Assembly: GCF_018687715.1 (NCBI RefSeq)
Contig: NC_056760.1
Location: 36,532,001-36,596,000, forward strand
DNA: 64,000 bases
DNA from: Carya illinoinensis
Lineage: Eukaryota > Streptophyta > Magnoliopsida > Fagales > Juglandaceae
Direction of reading: 5' to 3'
In this document: in pieces, positions 44,489-56,140 of the stretch
Position numbering within the stretch: position 1 is the first letter of the stretch
How the letters are laid out: the number at the start of each line of letters is the position of its first letter
Made by a program: the position numbers and the translations under genes
The notes under the pieces: model-generated
The model's input: the letters and a program-made list of their open reading frames with translations, nothing else
Database searches by the model: none
What the model was told of the DNA's origin: nothing

Positions 44489-46584
44489 CAAATGGGCCTT
44501 CTTGTTGTGAAAATCAGAAGATGTGATTTTTCAAAAGGGTATTATTTGTTCGATGGTATTTTATAGGAAGTCATATTAGAAATTGGTGATAAATTAGTTT
44601 CTTCTTTGGGATGCACTAGAAGAATTGGTTATGGTTTGATTCATTTGAATATGCTGTAATCAAACTTATGATATTAATCAAGTGTGCTATATATTCCTGA
44701 TATGACTGGAAGCTAGTTTGATTGTAATTGTCCATGATTTATGTTGATTTTGTTATTATTTGTGGTCGTGAGTTAATTTTATCATGTGCAGACTTCTATG
44801 GCATTTACTAGCCTTGTTATTGCAGCCGTCCCAACACTAAATGTAAGCTGACTGGTGTTTTGTTTAAGCTCATAATATCTTTGTATTGCTTGCCCCAGCA
44901 TTATATATGATAATATTATTCATCTCACTCATGATGATGATGATTGTGACTGTCCTTTTGATTGTGTTTAAAACTTTATCATGGGGCTCAAGTGACCTAG
45001 ACATTACAGTCACTACCCATTTATGCTTCGATCTTCTAGCCTTTTTTATCTTGACGTTTCCTTTATAGGCCTGTAATGGGACAAAGTGTTTTGCTTTTTT
45101 CCCTTGTGTGATCTAAAATAGGTGACAAAGTGCTTTACATTTTTCACAAACAATTGTTTCCATTCTATTGCTCTTTCAGCTAATTGCTAAAGGTCTAATC
45201 CGAATTATCAGATGTAATTTCACAATGGGTGCCTGATATGTGTAGTTATGCACATTCTTCTATTTTGGTAGTGCCTAAATCCAAAGAGAGTATTACTCGT
45301 TTGTTCAAAGAGATGTGTAGTTATGCGCATTCTTATGCACATTAAAGCCCTAGATTTTAGAGTATCTGCTACTATGCATGCTTGACTTGTCCTCATATAA
45401 TCTTTTCTGGTCTGGCTTAAGAATGAGGGTTTTCTTTCATATACCAGATATGTGATCCCTAGCTTGTCTCAAAATTTTCTCCACAGCCAATTTCTTAAGT
45501 TTGTAAGCATGTTGTTTCAATTTGATAAGATCCTCATTTTACACTTTCTGTTCGATCTTATATTTTTTGGCCATGCAGTTGCAATTGCAGTGACCATTAT
45601 ATATGTAAACCACACTGGATTAGGTAAACCAAACATTAGAGTGGATGCTCTAGAAAAATACTCATATTGTTTTTTTGAAAATTTATTCTTGTAATCTCTA
45701 GCCTTTAGTCTTAATTCTTTTTTGTTATTTATACTCTTTCAGGATTTTGGAACTTGTGTCCAAAGCATGGCTTGCATATGCAAAAATTGTGAATGTTTAT
45801 GCAGTTCCTTTTTTTCTTTTTAAAGAAATCAAATTTCATTTTTATTTTTTTGACATATCTATCCGAGAGTTTTATATCTTTCATATGATTTGCTGCTTAA
45901 TGCTTGCTCCGGCATTGACTTAAGTTTTTCTGCTTTTCAATCTCCCTTGGTTGCCTGTCTTGTCCTAATTAATACTAAACTGGTATTATGTGGTGTGGTT
46001 GTTATAGTCTGTCAGCATTAATAAGTTCTTGAAGCCTGCTCCAGGAGAAAGGTACTACAGCCCAAGTAGTCGTGGCAGCCTCATTCTTGGAGAATATTGC
46101 AACACAAATTTTCTAAAAAGATTGAGTGATTCAACTTGGTGCAGATATAGATCAACTCAAGCAACATCATAAAAAATTCAATATCCTCTCAATAAATCCT
46201 GCAGAAAAGTACACAACATACTGAATTATGTATTAAACTATGGTTCATATATGATGTGTACCACTTTATTTTGGAAACTTGTATCAAACACAGTTGACAT
46301 TAGGCATGTATGGTACTTTATTTTGTAAACTTGTATCAAACTTTGTTTTTATGCATTAAATTATTTATTAATCAAATTTTCTTGTAAAAACCATACTATT
46401 TTTGTAAAAAAACTGTTTCACCCAACTAGGCAAACGTCTCTTTGTGTGTATATTAATTTACTTTTCTATCTATAAATTGTTCATATATATATATATATAT
46501 ATAATCAACTTATATATTTTCTTTCCACTGGGCGAACGTCCCTTGGACCTTATCCTACTACTAGTATATATATATATATATATA
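44489..46584 (+). other. Intergenic DNA with isolated exon-like relics
   Basis: Two small pieces have splice-like borders. Piece 44792-44842 (TGTGCAG before, GTAAGC after) encodes TSMAFTSLVIAAVPTLN, resembling a membrane segment of a plant DUF948-like protein. Piece 46008-46090 (TTATAG before) encodes INKFLKPAPGERYYSPSSRG, resembling plant RGG-type hyaluronan/mRNA-binding proteins. Both assignments rest on short peptides and are weak. The remainder is AT-rich with (AT)n runs near 46480-46505 and 46565-46585. Confidence 0.3.
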
Positions 46585-47440
46585 ATGATAATGTAGTGTA
46601 GAAGTTAATTGCTAAAATTCCGAAGGACATTAAAAAGAATAAGATGAAAAATAAATAGAAGACATTGAAAAGAATTGGTGAATGCCATGACATGGTTAAG
46701 GAAGCTTTTAGTGGATGTTGGAAGAATTCCTTAACATTTGATAAGTTGAAATTGGAGTTTTGGAGTCATGATAAATTGCTATATTTTTGTGAGTTTATTT
46801 TTATTACAAGGATTTATATTTGTTTACATAGTGCCAGGAATGTTTATTTAATGTCTAAATTTGTAGTAAAAAAATGGTTGGAAGTTCATATTTTGACACA
46901 TTACTATGGTCAAATTCATAGCAACAGTTGATCTTGCCGAGACTTAAAAGGCAAAACGCCCATGGTATGTTACCTTGAGTACAATGACATCAATATGATG
47001 ATTTTATAAAATGAAGTTCTTTGGTAAAGCTTTAAAATAAATGAAATTGATCAAATGATGTCACTTGAAATTGATGCTTTTCAAATGATTAAGTGAGGAA
47101 GGAGAAAACCTTTTTATAAAAGCGAAAAAATACTAGATTATGGTAAAAAGAACACAATACAATTTGCTCATGATTTGATAATATGGCTATGACAATTGAT
47201 AAGGCAACTAATGTTATTAGTGTTATGGCAAAGTCCTTACAAGAAATATCTAGAGTAGAAACCTTAATTGCTTTGCAGGTATTGGACTGTATACAACTTG
47301 TGCTATTGACTTCATATTTTTTTGTGGAAACTCTTATTTATAAAGAAATTTTTGTAATCAATTGTGACAGAAGTTGGATACCATTCCAATTCCTGTAAAG
47401 CTGTAAGGATTTCCGTTGAAGTCTTTTTGATAAAAATACT
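46585..47440. repeat. Dispersed duplication, longer copy
   Basis: The fuller relative of 28304-28688, same orientation. It includes a frame (46665-46931) with MVKEAFSGCWKNSLTF that I cannot assign; both copies keep the region around it, but the other has a deletion. It could be a relic of a transposed gene fragment. Confidence 0.75.
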
Positions 47441-48339
47441 AGCGAGCATTACTGGTCCATATGACGTTGAATCTCTTTAAATAGGAAAATTTTCTGAAAC
47501 AGATGTCCCATTTGCCATAGGTTTCTCTTGGGCTTTTTGATATTTCTTCCAAGTCGGTCATGTAAGAAGTGAGGAATGAGTTTCCAGTATGTATTAAGGC
47601 GTCCTATGGTTGGATGAGTTTCCAAGCAGTAAGTTAACACAGCTGCACACAATGAATCGGGGCACATATATACCATTTCTTGACTGCTAGAGATTTGAGT
47701 GTTGTAATATAGATTGTGTTGTACATTTTTTACCTTCTTGCATCAAATTGAGATTTTAAGATTATACCTCAAGAATGAAGTTCATAAATAGCTGATTTAT
47801 CAGTATTTGATTCTCCAAATCGTATGGTCCTTTTGGGCCATCTTTGTTATTGAATGGCCTATATATGAAAACATTAAAAACAAGCCCATTGTGCAACTAT
47901 TTCTTGGGTATGGTTATGTTGACTGTTGACCTCTTTACATATAAAAAAAAATGAAATAATTATTTGGACTACAAAAATTCTACGAAATGATAAATTTGTT
48001 AACAAGGCAACTGGATTTGCCGCCTTCACAGGTTTTGAAGACACCTAAACTACTAAAACTCCAACAAACCCTAGTAAGGGAGGTGGGATTACTCTGCCAT
48101 CCATATTCTTGGGTCACGGATGGTCTTCGAATGTGTCTCCTTGTGAGCTCAAGAATACAAGGAACAATTTTAAACATCCCAAATTCTGCGATTCTAAAGA
48201 CACCTCTCCAAAGGTAATGGGTTGTCAATGTAAGAGGTATGGCCATTTTTGTAGCTCTTTACCTGACAATGTTTACAATGGGGGCTTCATCTACCCTTCG
48301 TACAGCCAATAAGTGACGGTTTAGACATCCTAAGACTTG
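47441..48339. other. Intergenic, nothing firmly recognised
   Basis: No gene is supported. The part from about 48000 to 48320 is less AT-rich, with overlapping short frames, and may be the decayed 5' portion of the gag-like element that follows. Confidence 0.45.
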
Positions 48340-49036
48340 CTTCGGCCCAATTAGTGCCCAATACTTTGAGGATTTTGATGGCCTTTTGCGTCTTGTGGCG
48401 AAGGGTGTTAGAGCCCACGGGGCGATGAATATCCTAACCTCATCGCCTGTGAATTTTTATCTCTTCACAAGTTTAGGCACTTGGAGGGAAATCTTTGCAA
48501 TTTTAGGTCCCATAACAAGTTAGTTGAATTGGAGCATAAGTATTCTCATGCCAAAGATTGGCAAAACAAGTTTTTCTTTATTTTCGGGACTGGTTGGGAA
48601 TTTCCTGCAAATGAAGTTCCTAGTTGGGAGTTCCCCATCAGGGCTTTTTGGTCCCCTCTTCCTGACAAGAGCGACTTTGAGGTCCTCTTTTCCCCTCGCG
48701 AAGAGGCTCGTATCAAGTTGGTAACGACTTGGGTTAACAATAATCCCAAGTCGTGTTTTTCAGACATTATCTTGACCCCCAGTAATATTGAAAGGTTTGT
48801 GATAGTGCCTAGTCTGGCACATATATTGGGTCATGAATTTTTGGGCACCCCTTGCCGGCGGGCAATTTGAAGAGGAAATCCAGACCTGGTCTTGGTGTGA
48901 AATAGAAGAAGAAGAGTAAGAGGGCTCGTGTTTCATCTCATTCAGATGAGTCTAGTTCGATAAGACATGATTCCTTGCCTCTACCTCACGCGAGCAATGT
49001 TAAGTCAGTTGCTCCTCAGGTGCAATTGTGCAAATC
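48340..49036 (+). pseudogene. Gag-like relic of an old plant retroelement, left part
   Basis: An open stretch of about 470 bases (roughly 48400-48870) encodes LVELEHKYSHAKDWQNKFFF, then a segment around FGTGWEFP. This layout, a hydrophobic F/W-rich core ending in a W-KFFF-x-WEF pattern, is that of the 'putative gypsy type transposon' domain (PF04195) common in plant genomes. There is no ATG at the left edge and a TGA at 48868-48870, after which the frame is degraded. The sequence is cut at 49036 by a Tekay-like element and its other half lies at 58246-58450. It predates that insertion. Confidence 0.5.
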
Positions 49037-51143
49037 TGTGACGCCCCCAAGTCCCACGTATGGACACTGGAAAATCGAGACGTCGGGATAATGACAACAC
49101 GGGTGACCACCCTATCACCAAGTGCCAAGTAAGTAACAAGTGTGCAAAAGAAAATACGCAACGGATAAACAAAGTCATATAACTAAGTACCATAATTTTT
49201 CTTTGTTTAAATACAAAGCCGTTCAAAACATACATACTAAAATATTACAAGTCACAAATATAGTTTTAAACCAAATTACAAAGCATAAACTCCAACTCAG
49301 TACTCCGGCGGAGCCGCCTCCTCGGGCTCAACCTCCTCCTCCTCGACCTTAGCATCAAAATCTACGGTACCAAAATAGTGCTGCAAGTAAGTAAAGATCC
49401 AAACGCCACAAGATAAAAACATATTAAACTCAACAATATGCATGAGAGAATGCAAATGCACATGTCCCATAAAAACCACATTTTTTTCCACGCACGCCAA
49501 AAATCCCATTTTAGCCCAAAAACATGTCCTTTAAACCAGTCATTGCCATTATCCTAGATAATGACCCAAAATAAGAAACCACAATTTTTCCAGAAAATGG
49601 ATCACAAAGCCTCAACATATCCTCGCCATTTTTCCAGAAAATGGCCCGCATCCAAAACCAAACAAACCGATCCAAGTATTGCATGCACCATGATCTCCCC
49701 TAGGGATCATCCGCACACTCTGGCTCCTGTGCCACACCACAGGTAACGACTACGCGTGTGACACCTAAACGAGCGATGCCCAGTACTCGCGCCCAGTGCG
49801 TACCTGGACCAGGCCATCCTCTAGTCCCCGCCAGCCAAGGAACCACGGACTCGACACGACAGCGTTACCTTATCGTGCGATCCGGTCGTCGCCTAGTGAC
49901 AACCCAGGAGATGTCACTCAGTATTATCCACTCCCGAATGACCAGATGAGCTCCACCGAGATAATACCCCATCCCGGCTTGGGGTCGTGATACACACGCA
50001 CCCGAAAATCCATTTACACATAAAAATCAAATTTTCTCAATTTAAATAAACTATACATGAATGCATCATGCAATGCATGCCTCAAGATGCAAAACATCCA
50101 ACCAATCACAAAAACAACAAAACCAAGCAACTTCGTCCTCAATCCATCCGACCCCCGAACTCCTCGGACTCAGTTCGGAATCAACCAACCAGTCAAATAA
50201 TTTATTGTAAGAGCAAAAATATATTTAAATCTAAAATAGAGTTTGGAAAATACTTACAGCGCTATAAGGTATTTTTCGAAGGATCACAACGTTGCAAATG
50301 GCAGAGAAAAAGCAACGTAACAGTGTATTTTACACTGTAGCCATGGGTTGTAAATTACTCACTTTCGAACGGGGACAAACCAAGACACAAAATTGATAGG
50401 GAATAGCCTAGAGATGTTTATGAAGCTAATGGAAGTGAGTTTTGACCGTGGGTGGCGGTGGAAGCGAAAAAAGAGCGAATTGGAGTTGAGCTCGTGGGAG
50501 CTGCTCCGGCAACGGATTGGGACCGGAAATGAGTGGGTTAGGACAGCAAGAGGTAGGGGATGGAGTGGTGAAAAAATGGTGGCCGGAGGTGGAGTGACGG
50601 CGCCAGAAATGGCCCAAAGCCGTGCGACTTAGATGAGCTGTAGGGGGTTAACGGCGGCTCGGATGGGGCTAGTTTTTTGTGGGGTAGTGCGCCAGCCGGA
50701 GGGGAGTTGATCGGTGGGGGTGGTGTCGGCCACGTCGACCGGAAGGTGGTGGTCTGGGTGGGGTTGCTGGACGGCGACGGGAGGGAGAAAGAGAGAGATC
50801 GTGCGTGCGCGGGGAGAGAAGGAAAAAGAAGAAGAAGAAAAGAAAGAAAGAAGAAAAGAAGAAAAGGAAAAAGAAAAAAAGGAAAAAGGGAAAAATAAAA
50901 AGAGAAAAAAAAAAGATGGAGAAAGAAAATGAAGTCCAGTCCTCACCTCTGGAATCCAAAAACTGATCCGACGAAAACAAATCTAAAAACCATACAACGA
51001 CTAAAATAAATTAAACACCACAACAAACTAAAATAAAACCAATTAAAATAAAATAATTTAAAATAAAAGAACTAATATAATAATTAAATTAAAAAAAAAA
51101 AAAACTCATTCGGTGAAAATACACGTGAAAACGGGGTATCACA
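49037..51143 (-). repeat. 3' LTR of minus-strand Tekay-like element
   Basis: 2107 bases, paired with 56141-58245. It contains a purine-rich tract (50815-50925) equivalent to the pyrimidine tract of the other family. It differs from its partner by many substitutions and small indels; for example the partner has an insertion near 56175-56225. Confidence 0.93.
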
Positions 51144-51157
51144 TCCTCCCCCCTTAA
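51144..51157 (-). promoter_or_regulatory. Polypurine tract
   Basis: On the minus strand TTAAGGGGGGAGGA lies directly before the 3' LTR. Confidence 0.85.
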
Positions 51158-51253
51158 AAACAAATTTCGTCCTCAAAATTTGCAAGATCAAACACTAAAT
51201 TGAAACAAGCCACATAATTCCACTGAGACCAAGATTAAGAAACGTACCGTTAT

Positions 51254-54200
51254 TTACTCAAACAAATAGGGGTACTGCTCCCTCACATCAGCTACTCTCT
51301 CCCAAGAGAAATCTTGAGCTAACGGATCTCCCCATGCCACCTTTACCAGAGGTATCGTCTTGGATCTCAATTGTTGCTCTTTCCAATCCATAATCTGTGA
51401 AGGAACAACCTCATAAGTAAGGTCCGGTTGCAACTGAATACGCTCTGGGTTGACAAAGCGCGGCTCTTGTTGTCCAAAACTCTTCTTCAAGGATGATACA
51501 TGGAAGACATCGTGAATATCCCCAAAATATTCTTGCAAGGCAATTCTATAAGCGACGGACCCTACCTTCTCCATAATCTGAAAAGGGCCAACATATCTCG
51601 AATCCAGTTTCCTCCTTTTGCCAAAACGCTTAACTCCTTTCATGGGAGAGACTTTGAGATAAACCCAATCACATTTTTCAAAAGATAAGTCTCTCCTCCT
51701 TGTATTTGCATAACTTTTCTGACGACTCTGAGCTGCTGCCATTTTATCCCTGATAATCCGAACTTGGCTTCACATTTCTTGAATTATTTCGGGTCCAACT
51801 ATTTTATTCTCCCCGACTTCATCCCAACACAATGGCGATCTGCACTTCCTCCCATAAAAAGCTTCATAAGGAGTCATCTGGATAGACACATGGAAGCTAT
51901 TATTATAGGCAAATTCTATGAGCGGCAAGTGATTTTTCCAACTCCCTTGAAATTCCATAACACATGCTCGCAACATATCTTCAAGGGTCTAAATAGTGCG
52001 CTCTAATTGGCCGTCCGTCTGAGGGTGATATGCAGTACTAAACTTAAACTTAGTACCCAATGCTGCCTGTAAACTTTTTCAAAACTGAGATGTGAACCTT
52101 GGGTCCCGATCCGACACAATACTCTTCGGTATGCTGTGCAACCGCACTATCTCCTTTACGTACAAGTGAGTCAACTTACCCAAGGAATCAGTATTATTAA
52201 CAGGCAAGAAATAGCACTCTTCGTTAACCGGTCAACAATCACCCAAACCGAGTTCTTCCCACTAGGAGTCCTCGGTAAGCCCACTACAAAATCCATCGTG
52301 ATGTCGTCCCACTTCCACTCAGGAATAGGGAGAGGTTGGAGCATATCTGCGGGTCTTTGATGTTCTGCCTTGACTTGACGGCATGTGTGGCATCTCTCGA
52401 TATACAAGGCAATATCCTTCTTCATCCCTTCCCACCAATTTCATCCCTTCCCACCAATAATTTTTCTTCAAGTCTCGATACATCTTCGTACTACCAGGAT
52501 GAACAGAATAAGGGGCCGCATGAGCTTCTGTCATGATCTGCTCCTTGAATTCTAAATCTTTGGGGACCACTCTACGATCTCGGAATCGAAGAATTCCATC
52601 TTTATCCATACTATAATACAACGACCCTCTAGATTTTTTGACTCTTTTTCTGATATCCAACAGCTCCGGATCCTTCCTTTTAAGAGTCTTCAATTCCTCA
52701 AAATCAGCTACTCGAATATCAAGAATTGAAGATAATATTTCCTCTTGCTGTGAACTCTCAATAAGGAGTCTTCTCATACCGCAAAGTAAAGAATCCAATT
52801 CTGACGATTCGGCTTCATCTTCCAAGTGTGACTTTTGACTCAAAGCATCAGCAACTATATTTGCCTTCTCCGGATGATACTTGATCTCGCACTGGTAGTC
52901 ACTGATTAGCTCTAGCCATCACCTCTACCTCATGTTCAAATTCTTCTTGGAAAACAAGTGCTTCAAGCTCTTATGATCGGTGTATACTTCACAAACTTCC
53001 TCATACAAAAAGTGTCGCCAGATCTTAAGAGCAAACACAATCGCAGCCAATTCTAAATCATGCGTTGGATAATTCTTCTCATGATCCTTTAGCTAACGAG
53101 ATGCATAAGCAACAACTCGTCCCTCCTGCATAAGGACACATCCCAATCCAAATTTAAACGCATCGCTGAAAACTACAAATGGCTTGTGCGATTCTGGAAG
53201 TGCCAACACTAGTGCAGTTGTCAACCTGTTCTTCAATTCTTGGAAGCTTCTCACACACTTGTCTGATCAAATAAATTCTGCATTCTTTCTAGTCAAAGCA
53301 GTGAGAGGCCCGGATAAGCGAGAAAATCCCTCCACAAATCTTCGGTAATATCCAGCAAGTCCCAAGAAACTTTGGATCTCACGCACGGTCGTCGGACGCT
53401 GCCATGACAAAATGGCTTCCACCTTACTAGGATCAACAACCACTCCGTCTCGGGAAATCACATGCCCAAAAAATCTGACTTCCTCCAACCAAAATTCACA
53501 TTTGCTGAGCTTAGCATACAACTGGTGTTCTCTTAATTTCCCAAGAACTAGACGAAGATGATAAACATGCTCTTCAACATCTCGAGAATAAATTAGAATA
53601 TCATCAATGAAAACTACCACAAAAGAATCCAAATAAGGTCTAAATACCCGACTCATTAAATCCATAAAAGCGGCAGGGGCATTGGCTAACCCAAAAGGCA
53701 TCACCTTAAATTCATAATGCTCATATCTCGATCTGAAAGCAATTTTGGGTACATCCTTGTCTCTTATCCTCAACTGGTAGTATCCTGACCTCAAATCAAT
53801 CTTCGAGAGTACAGCTGCTCCTTGAAACTGATCAAACAAATCATCGATCTGTGGGAGAGGATATTTATTCTTGATGGTCACCTTATTTAGTTCCCGATAA
53901 TCAATGCACATTCCGAGAGTACCATCTTTCTTTTTAACAAACAGCACTGGTGCACCCCACGGCGAAGTATTAGGTTGAATAAACCCCTTATCAACCAAAT
54001 CTTGCAACTGAATCTTCAACTCTTTTAATTCAGCCAGTGCCATACGATAAGGAGTTTTATGTACAGGAGCCGCTCTAGGTTCCAGGTCTATAACAAACTC
54101 CATTTCACGAACAGAGGGTAGCCCAGGCAAGTCATCCACAAACACGTCAGGAAATTCTTCCACAACTGGGATATCTACCAATGACTTCTTCTCAAACGGC

Positions 54201-55858
54201 GTAGACGCCATTTGGACTAAGAAGGCATCCGCTCCACATGCAATATCTCTTCTCGCTTAAATTGCCGATATAATTACCGGCTTTTCTTTTAGCTTACTTC
54301 CCGCAAATTCTAAATAATCGCCATCTGGGAGCTGGAAGTTAATTACTCGATTTCTGCAATTAATATTCACAGAATATCGATATAGCCAATCCATCCTAAG
54401 GATGATATCAAATCCCAGCAGCTTAAATACAACCAAATCTGCATCCAGAAACCTTCCGCCAAAATTCAAAGGACAACCCAAGGCAACTTTGGAACACCAC
54501 ACCACTTCACCATTTGGTAGAGCCACTACCAATGACTTTGTCAAAGGTCCCGTAACCAGATTACACATCCAAGTGAAAGTGGAAGATACAAACGACTGAG
54601 AAGCATCCGAATCAAACAAAGTGCAAGCATAAAATTCATATAAACGGACTCTCCCTGAACCAATCACATTAACCAAAGAAATCCAAATATAAAGAAGAAA
54701 CCAAATCACCCAAAAATCAAATCCAAAATTAAATTAAATTAGATCCATACCTGTAATCACTCCAGCATCATGGGTCGCTGATGCCTCATCATCAACATCT
54801 TCGGGTGTAACAGCATAAACCCAGGCTTGCACTGTTTGCCTCTGATTTGTTCTTCCACCACGTCTACCTCCACGGCTTCCTTGAACTGGCATAGGACACT
54901 CACGAGCAAAGTGTCCCTGCTGGCCACAATTATAGTATTGAGCCCCACCCGAAGGGCAGTCACCCACATGGGCTCTATTACAAATTCCGCAAACTGGCAC
55001 CCGTCCTCCCATACGTACACCCGAGGTCGCTTGTGGTCGAGTCCCGGTCCGCTGAACAAATTTCTGAGGACAACCAGAGCTACTTCCTTCGCCAGTAAAA
55101 CTCCGCCTCTTTTGTCCTGGAGGGAAGGCCATACCCAAATTATTCTCTCGCTCTGCAGGAGTGGCCAAGTCCACTAAATCCTGAAAAGTGAAAATCCGGT
55201 GGCAAACCACCATTCGGCGTATATCAGGACGCAGACCCTCCTGGAAACGCTCGGCCTGCATCTCCTCCCTGGCGATGAGGTGGGGAGCAAATCGCCCAAG
55301 CTCTATAAATCTTCGGGCGTACTGTTCCATGGTCATACTCCATTTGACCAAGCTTGTGAACTCTCTTGCTTTTTTCCGCCTCACAGAAGTGGGAAATAAT
55401 CGATCATTAAATTCTTTCTTAAAGCGCTGCCAGGACACAGCGACGAAAGACCCCAATTCTGACTCCAGTATTACTCTTTTTGTATCCCACCACTCAGAAG
55501 CAGTGCCTTGCAACAGATAGCTGGCATAAAGTACTTGTTGCGCCTCCGTGCAACCACATATTTCAAAAGTTTTTTCTAAATCTCTGACCCACTTTCCAGC
55601 CCGAAGTGGATCCTCTTCTCCCGTGAAGGGTAGAGTTCTATGCGCTAGAAAGCGCTCATAGGTGCATCCAGCTTGCACCACGCCACTAGGCCCTCCTGGT
55701 TGTAGCCAAGGCCCTCTTTGTTATGGCCAAGGACCTCCTTGTTGTGGCCTAAAATTTTGCTGCATGAACTCAGTCATTTGCCTTATCGCTTGGGCTATAG
55801 CATCATCTCTCGGCGTATGGTCCCGAGGCTCTTGAATAAACTTTCTTGACCTAACCAT
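51254..55858 (-). pseudogene. gag-pol of minus-strand Tekay-like element
   Basis: Gag starts at an ATG at 55858 and is stopped at 55721-55723 (CAA to TAA) in the Gly-Pro-Trp block. It then continues in frame from 55681 with a CCHC knuckle to the intron-like insert (54655-54750). Protease has DSDAS instead of DSGAS, so the active site is damaged. Stops follow at 54257-54259, 53267-53269, 53093-53095, 52925-52927 and 52919-52921. Reverse transcriptase (53267-54211) keeps FIDDIL. A 19-bp tandem duplication at 52422-52459 shifts frame at the start of integrase, a further shift follows near 52205, and there is a stop near 51767. The integrase end and chromodomain (51254-51742) are still open. It cannot make active proteins. 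Confidence 0.94.
54655..54750 (-). other. 96-bp GT-AG intron-like insert between gag and protease
   Basis: On the minus strand the sequence reads ATTACAG|GTATGGATC...GGTTCAG|GGAGAGTCC. Removing 96 bases restores GVITGRVRLYE, exactly the peptide of the plus-strand element, which has no insert (junction 16823/16824). The insert is AT-rich, has in-frame stops, a plausible branch-site TTAAT about 20 bases from the acceptor, and good plant donor and acceptor contexts. It looks like a spliceosomal intron, not random decay. Confidence 0.8.
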
Positions 55859-56126
55859 CTTCCTACCACAATACAACCTTTGACCCCCTTTAAGAAAAAC
55901 AAATAAAACCAACAACATAAAACCAAAAACCAGAACCAAACCACATAACAAGAAAACAAAAAGAAACTGGCATGCAATAACATAACTAAATAAATAAATA
56001 CAAACAAGTTAAATCAAATAAAACAAATCAAATAACAACTTTACTTAAAATAAATTTCAAAACACAACTTTAAAAACTTTCTGGTACTACACCTACGGGA
56101 CATATGGTTTTACCCAAAGTCAAACC

Positions 56127-56138
56127 GCTCTGATACCA
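56127..56138 (-). promoter_or_regulatory. Primer binding site, tRNA-iMet type
   Basis: TGGTATCAGAGC on the minus strand, two bases from the 5' LTR, identical to the site in the plus-strand element. Confidence 0.92.
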
Positions 56139-56140
56139 CC

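Noticed and set aside
46665..46931. 88-codon frame with a possible cullin-like stretch (MVKEAF)
   Set aside because: Only a six-residue resemblance, no further matching positions; kept as part of an unassigned duplication.
50393..50980. Arg/Lys/Glu-rich and Phe/Ser-rich frames in the minus-strand LTR
   Set aside because: Produced by a purine-rich tract, and repeated in the second LTR (57489-58088). No domain.
54257..54709. ATG at 54709 as a separate start for the protease protein
   Set aside because: The first residues are encoded by the 96-base intron-like insert, so the ATG is fortuitous.
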